A stretch of DNA of 64,000 nucleotides. Origin: Bubalus kerabau. Taxonomy: Eukaryota; Chordata; Mammalia; Artiodactyla; Bovidae. Of this stretch, positions 59,263 through 64,000 are shown piece by piece. Within the stretch, counting starts at the first letter, position 1. Every line of letters begins with the position of its first letter. The stretch covers positions 119,908,001 through 119,972,000 of the forward strand of contig NC_073624.1 of assembly GCF_029407905.1 (NCBI RefSeq), read 5' to 3'. The notes under the pieces are model-generated. The model was not told where the DNA came from and searched no databases. It saw only the letters and a list, made by a program, of their open reading frames with translations. The position numbers were made by a program, and so were the translations under genes.

Positions 59263-60129
59263 CTGAAAACAGCATTTTAGAGGTAAGAGAGATTTTCAAT
59301 TTTATGAGTTAAAATAGAAGGAAGTATGCTTTCTTAATATCAAATGTCACAGTACCAATAATTAAAAGAGGACACCATTCTAAATACCTAATTGAAATCT
59401 ACTCTTTACTCATTACTCAATTAATTACTATGGTTAGAATTTGCTAGAAAACCTTTAGTTTCTTATTCACTATTACTCAATTAACTGTTTTCTTATAATT
59501 AACATTTTTATTCTTGATAAAGCCCTATTATGTATATATAATTATCTTTCTCAAGATAAAAATAACCAAGAAATCTACTACTGCATTCATGTGGCTTTCA
59601 GTTAGATTGTCTATGTATCTGTGGTTGGAATAAAAAAAAGGCTTCAGGTGCATAATCTACTTATTTTATTCAGGAAGAAAGTGATTAAAACAATAGGGCT
59701 CATTTATTTGAAAGTCACTGTTATTTCTTACCCTTTTCCTTGTGCTTTTTGAATGTGCTAATAAATAACAGATTTTCCAGCATCATCAATCATGTTGGGA
59801 AAAAGAACCTCATTTAAAGCTCTAATATTTCTACATATAATTAGAACAAAGATAATAAATTTTGCTTATTAGAATCACTTTGGAAAATGGTAACTTGATT
59901 GCATTCACTGGTTAATTCAATTAAAGGAAGCCAGTAAAAGCAATCTTATAACTTAACATATTTAACCCCTTCAAATATGATACAGAGAACTCATTCACTT
60001 TTAATGGCAGCTTTTTTTTGAATTCCTAAGACCGTAGTTTACAATTCTAATCACTTTGTTGCTGATGCCGTCAGGACTCATGCTTCATAGAAGTAGCATA
60101 ATGTATGAAGTTATTTAAAACTCTACTAT
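59263..60129. other. intron upstream of the 131-nt TRHDE exon
   Basis: Pyrimidine tract on the minus strand just upstream of the acceptor. Otherwise AT-rich with no repeat recognised. Confidence 0.55.
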
Positions 60130-60414
60130 ATATATTGGAAGGACTGATGTTGAAGCTGAAACTCCAATATTTTGGCCACCTGATGCAAAGAGCTTACTCG
60201 TTTGAAAAGACCCTGATGCTGGGAAAGATTGAGGGCAGAAGGAGAAGGGGACGACAGAGGATGAGATGGTTGGATGGCATCACCGACTCAATGGACATGG
60301 GTTTGGGTAAACTCCGGGAGTTGGTGATGGACAGGGAGGCCTGGTGTGCTGCAGTTCGTGGGGTCGCAGAGTCGAACATGACTGAGCAACTGAACTCAAC
60401 TGAACTGAACTGAA

Positions 60415-60416
<2 letters not shown>
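60130..60416 (+). mobile_element. BovB 3' end
   Basis: atattggaaggactgatgtt through gactgagcaactgaactcaa with a short CTGAA tail. Open frame for about 95 codons (GRRRRGRQRMRWLDGITDSM). Confidence 0.95.

Positions 60417-60453
<37 letters not shown>
60415..60453. repeat. (CT)n(AT)n microsatellite at the BovB tail
   Basis: About 12 CT units then about 7 AT units, continuous with the CTGAA tail. Confidence 0.96.
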
Positions 60454-63177
60454 ATTTAAAAAAAGAGTACAAAACCTGTATTGTTGTAACTATTCTCCTA
60501 TATAAAAATGTTTGAACTTAGGCCATTGATTGCTTTTGGCTCTCCATTTCCTTACCTATAACCTAAAGGCCAAGTAATGCCATTTAAGGACCCTTCCAAT
60601 TGTATGATTCAATGGCAAAAGGGGATAATTTATTAGTTTGAGATTTTACACAGCTTAATCTGTGGTACTTAGAAAAATAAATCTGTCAGATATTACTCTA
60701 AAATATTTATAACTTTCCAAGTTTCTAATACTTTGTATCTGCATATTTTTCAAAAATGTAATATTTACCCACACAATTTCTGTGAAGCTTTAGAATGTCA
60801 CCCAATTTTACAAATGTAAAAGTAAAAACAAATAATCTAAAAAACAGCATATAAAATTAGTTCTCATAGAGATTTTAGTTAATCATGTCTGAATTCACTG
60901 AAGAAAAACTGATTGAAATATTGATAACATTGTTTCTCTAGAGTAACCCTAACTCTTTAGGAATGATAAGATTTTTTTATAACAAAACATTTAAACATTG
61001 ATAACAAAACATTTAAAAATTGTTATTGAATTCATATGGGTTAAGAACAAGTTTAACCATTTTCATCTAGCAAGTGATTATTCTTTGAAGAAATTACAAT
61101 ATTAAAGCATTGGGCTTAATAAATACATGATAAAACTTTTTACAGTTTTGAAATGGTCATGGATTTCTATATTAAATCTGTTTTTTAAAGCTACTTCCTC
61201 CTGACATTTTATATAGATGTTATAACTTACCTTCATATAATGCACTTATTTCTAGTTTTTTGAGCTTTTGAATTCAACAACTTATAGGTAGAATAGAGAC
61301 CAATTAAAACAGGAAAACAATCCCTACACCTTCTATGTTATCTGAGGAGAAAAAGAAAGGCAAGAATCTATTATTTTTAAATATTCTATTATTAAATTAA
61401 TAACTAAACTTGAAGGTTATTGCTGTTCATGGATATTTTTACACCTTTGCTATAAATGAAATCCTTGGAGAAATGATTCCCCAAAAGATTTTGTAATAGA
61501 TTTTTAAATATCTTTTTCATTTTACTTAATTATAGCTCTAAAATGTTCTCCAGATTAACTAACGGCAAGCAATGAATTTTAAAGAGATCTTTTCCAACGG
61601 TCTAATGAGGTACAGTGTGTGATGAGTACTAGAGTAAAAAGTATGGATGCTATATTTCAAGTGTTAGTGGTAATAATTAAAATTTATATTTAGAATATAT
61701 CCAAAATGGCATGAGATTTAAACTACATCAAGGCACAGAGTAGTTGGCATTTTATAATGTTTTATATTTTTATATTTTATTCTCCCTTTTGGAATGAAAA
61801 AGAAAGCAGATCAGATCTTTCCACTCAATACTGGCTGGTTGCAGAACAATGAGAATTTAAAACAAAAACGTGAACCAGGATGCCAAGGGGAACCATGTGA
61901 AACAAATTAACGTATAATAACACACCCTGGTTTTCTCGTTGGCCTCTTGTGAGAATCAAATTAGATCATGCTCTGTAGAGATTATAGAGAACCATGCATG
62001 TGTGTTCTACGGCCAGGTGTTGAAACTGACAGATCTGCAAAGTAACCTACCAAAGTATTAAAAATCTTGTGTGTGCATGTGTGTCATAAACAAACTTAGA
62101 AAAGAAAATCAAGTTCCTAAGACATTTTTGGCACGTTATTTCTCAAGCCTTAATTTTCTCATTTGGAAAGTAGAGATTAAAAAAAAAATAAATACCTTAA
62201 AGGCTATGAGAATCCTATGAGCCAATATTTAAGGGAAGCATTATGCTATTTTTAATATTTACTTCTGATTTTCAGGATCAATTTCCCTTTTAAATTTTTC
62301 TTTCCTAACATTTGTCATTAAGTGTATTTCCTTCCACTATACATTAGTTAATAGTCAGTCAATATGAGGGCTACTATGTATAAATGTTTGCCTTAGCATT
62401 TTCATAGTAAAAAAAAAAGAGAAAAATCTTTTTACCTACTTTCAATAATTCAAAAATTTGTTTTAAAACTGTGTTTAACCTAAAATGATATGTGCCTTAG
62501 CTTGGAATTAGTTAGATAGCCACCCAACACAACAAAAAGTTGAAGTGTCAAGAACATATAATGATACAAATAAAATTCATATTTTATATTGTTTACATTG
62601 TTTACTAATGACTTGACCTTAGTATCATGTGACATCAAATTGATATTATTGATGATGAAAAATTTTAAAAGCATCGATCTGTTATAATTAAAAAGTGGAA
62701 TATTTAACATACGTTGGTAAGAATTGATCAGAATATGTTCTTAACCGTATCTATGAAGAAACATTTTTCATTAATATTGGTTGACTATATTTTGAGGATA
62801 AAAGGTGATCTAAAAGGATACAAATTTAACCTTTTTTCCCTAATGCTTGACTGGTTTCTGTTTTTTATTTGTCATCAGAATGAAGGAGTTCAAGACAGAA
62901 CTAAATTCACTGAGAACGAGAATAAACAGGGAAACTAGAAAGGTTGCCTTTGTTTTATGTCCCACTTGTAAAATTCTTCCAGATGTATGTATTCATAAAG
63001 TTTTCAAGAAACATTTACTTGGTATAGAAATTCCAAACAAAAGCCTCAATATTCAACTGAGACTACATTTTATCAATCAGAAGACTGCTATGATTTAATG
63101 GAATATGACACATTGCACTCCATAGGTTGCACACTACATGATTATGGAGTGAGGGGGTGTGCAAGTAATAACATCAT
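60454..63177. other. repeat-poor intron segment
   Basis: Possible MIR at about 60520-60620 (ctccatttccttacctataa, then aaggacccttccaattgtat). The rest is AT-rich with no recognised exon. I looked here for the preceding TRHDE exon and did not find it. Confidence 0.5.
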
Positions 63178-63360
63178 TCAGTCATGTCCAAACTCTTTGC
63201 AACCCAGTGGACTGCAGCCTGCCAGGCTCCTTTGTCTGTGCAATTCTACAGGCAAGAATAATGGAGTGGGTAGCCATTTCCTTCTCCAGGGGATCTTCCC
63301 CACCCAGGGATTGAACCAGGATCTCCTGCATTGCAGGGGTCTGAGCCACTAGGGAAGCCA
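63178..63360 (-). mobile_element. Bov-tA SINE
   Basis: ttcagtcatgtccaaactct through tctgagccactagggaagcc. Confidence 0.92.
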
Positions 63361-63622
63361 AAGTAATATCACAGTCCATGTAAATATCATCTCCTAGAGT
63401 TACACATCGCACAAAACTATGCAGCTGTGTATAACAATCAAATGTGTGACCACAGAGGACTTTTTAGGCAAGCTACGGCTTGAAATACCATGTTGTTATT
63501 ATTTCTGATTAACAATAAAAGATTATAAATTAAAAAAATCTCTCAAATATCAGTACAACAACCTGTGGTCATTGGTCAAGAAAAGCCATGATAGTAATAA
63601 TTTAAAATGGAGTATGTGGGCA
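63361..63622. other. intronic sequence, no gene
   Basis: Nothing recognised. Confidence 0.45.
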
Positions 63623-63822
63623 TGTGTGCTCAGTCACTTCAGTCATGTCCAATTCTTTGTGATCTTATGGACCATAGCCCCTCCAGGCTCCTCAGTCCAT
63701 GGGATTCTCCAGGCAAGAGCACTGGAGTGGGTTGCCATGCCCTCCTCCAGGGAATCTTCCCAACCCAGGATTTTCCTGCATTACAGGTGGATTCCTTACC
63801 ACTGAGCCACCAAGGAAGCCCA
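63623..63822 (-). mobile_element. Bov-tA SINE
   Basis: catgtgtgctcagtcacttc through ccactgagccaccaaggaag. Confidence 0.93.
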
Positions 63823-63829
63823 AAATGGA

Positions 63830-63925
63830 GTATAATCTGCAAAAATATTGAATCACTATTCTGTACACCTGAAACTGACATCGTATTGTAAATCAACCAA
63901 ACTTCAATAAAAATAAAGGTCATGA
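63830..63925 (+). mobile_element. L1 3' end (short)
   Basis: actattctgtacacctgaaa, then atcgtattgtaaatcaacca and tcaataaaaataaa match a ruminant L1 3' terminus. Confidence 0.82.
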
Positions 63926-64000
63926 TACTATTGTAGATAATATGTGGACATCATGGATAACACCATAGAAATAACTAGGGAGTTAGCGGAAATGGACCCT

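Noticed and set aside
59263..64000. Exon preceding 59132-59262
   Set aside because: No segment with an appropriate donor and M1-peptidase-like sequence was seen; the intron probably continues past the right edge.

Overview
This is mammalian, ruminant-type genomic DNA, most likely from a bovid such as cattle. It is AT-rich and dense in repeats confined to ruminants or their relatives: BovB (RTE) LINEs, Bov-tA and Bov-A2 SINEs, CHR SINEs and bovine-type L1 3' ends. A background of older mammalian repeats (MIR, L2, MER5, a Tigger/MER2-type transposon and a MaLR LTR) is also present. There are no bacterial operons, CRISPR arrays or phage genes.

The only host protein-coding gene I can support is TRHDE (thyrotropin-releasing-hormone-degrading ectoenzyme, an M1-family membrane metallopeptidase). 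It lies on the minus strand and the window shows a middle-to-late part of it. Five consecutive coding exons join in frame with consensus splice sites: 59132-59262, 58966-59021, 22526-22673, 20553-20650 and 19994-20101. Together they give 541 nt (about 180 residues) of the start of the ERAP1-like C-terminal helical domain. The catalytic exons should lie beyond the right edge and the last exons beyond the left edge. Intron sizes are very uneven: 110 bp, about 36.3 kb, 1,875 bp and 451 bp, with open introns of more than 4.7 kb (right) and more than 19.9 kb (left).

Layout: 1-19993 is intron crowded with SINEs and nested LINEs. 19994-22673 holds three exons. 22674-26147 is almost free of recognisable young repeats. 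26148-58965 is the rest of the giant intron, with an L1 3' end, a near-complete dead BovB (37105-40245), a second long BovB (42505-44015) and many SINEs. 58966-59262 holds two exons. 59263-64000 is upstream intron.

No undescribed biological system is evident. The items most worth a second look are the nested transposons (including a three-layer BovB/L1/BovB stack), a chimeric 340-codon ORF made from two BovB copies in opposite orientation, a trimeric Bov-A2, local foldback palindromes, G-quadruplex motifs in three L1 3' ends, and an excess of BovB copies antisense to TRHDE. Boundaries of degraded repeats are good to about 5-30 bp, and family names come from recognition by eye, not from a library search.
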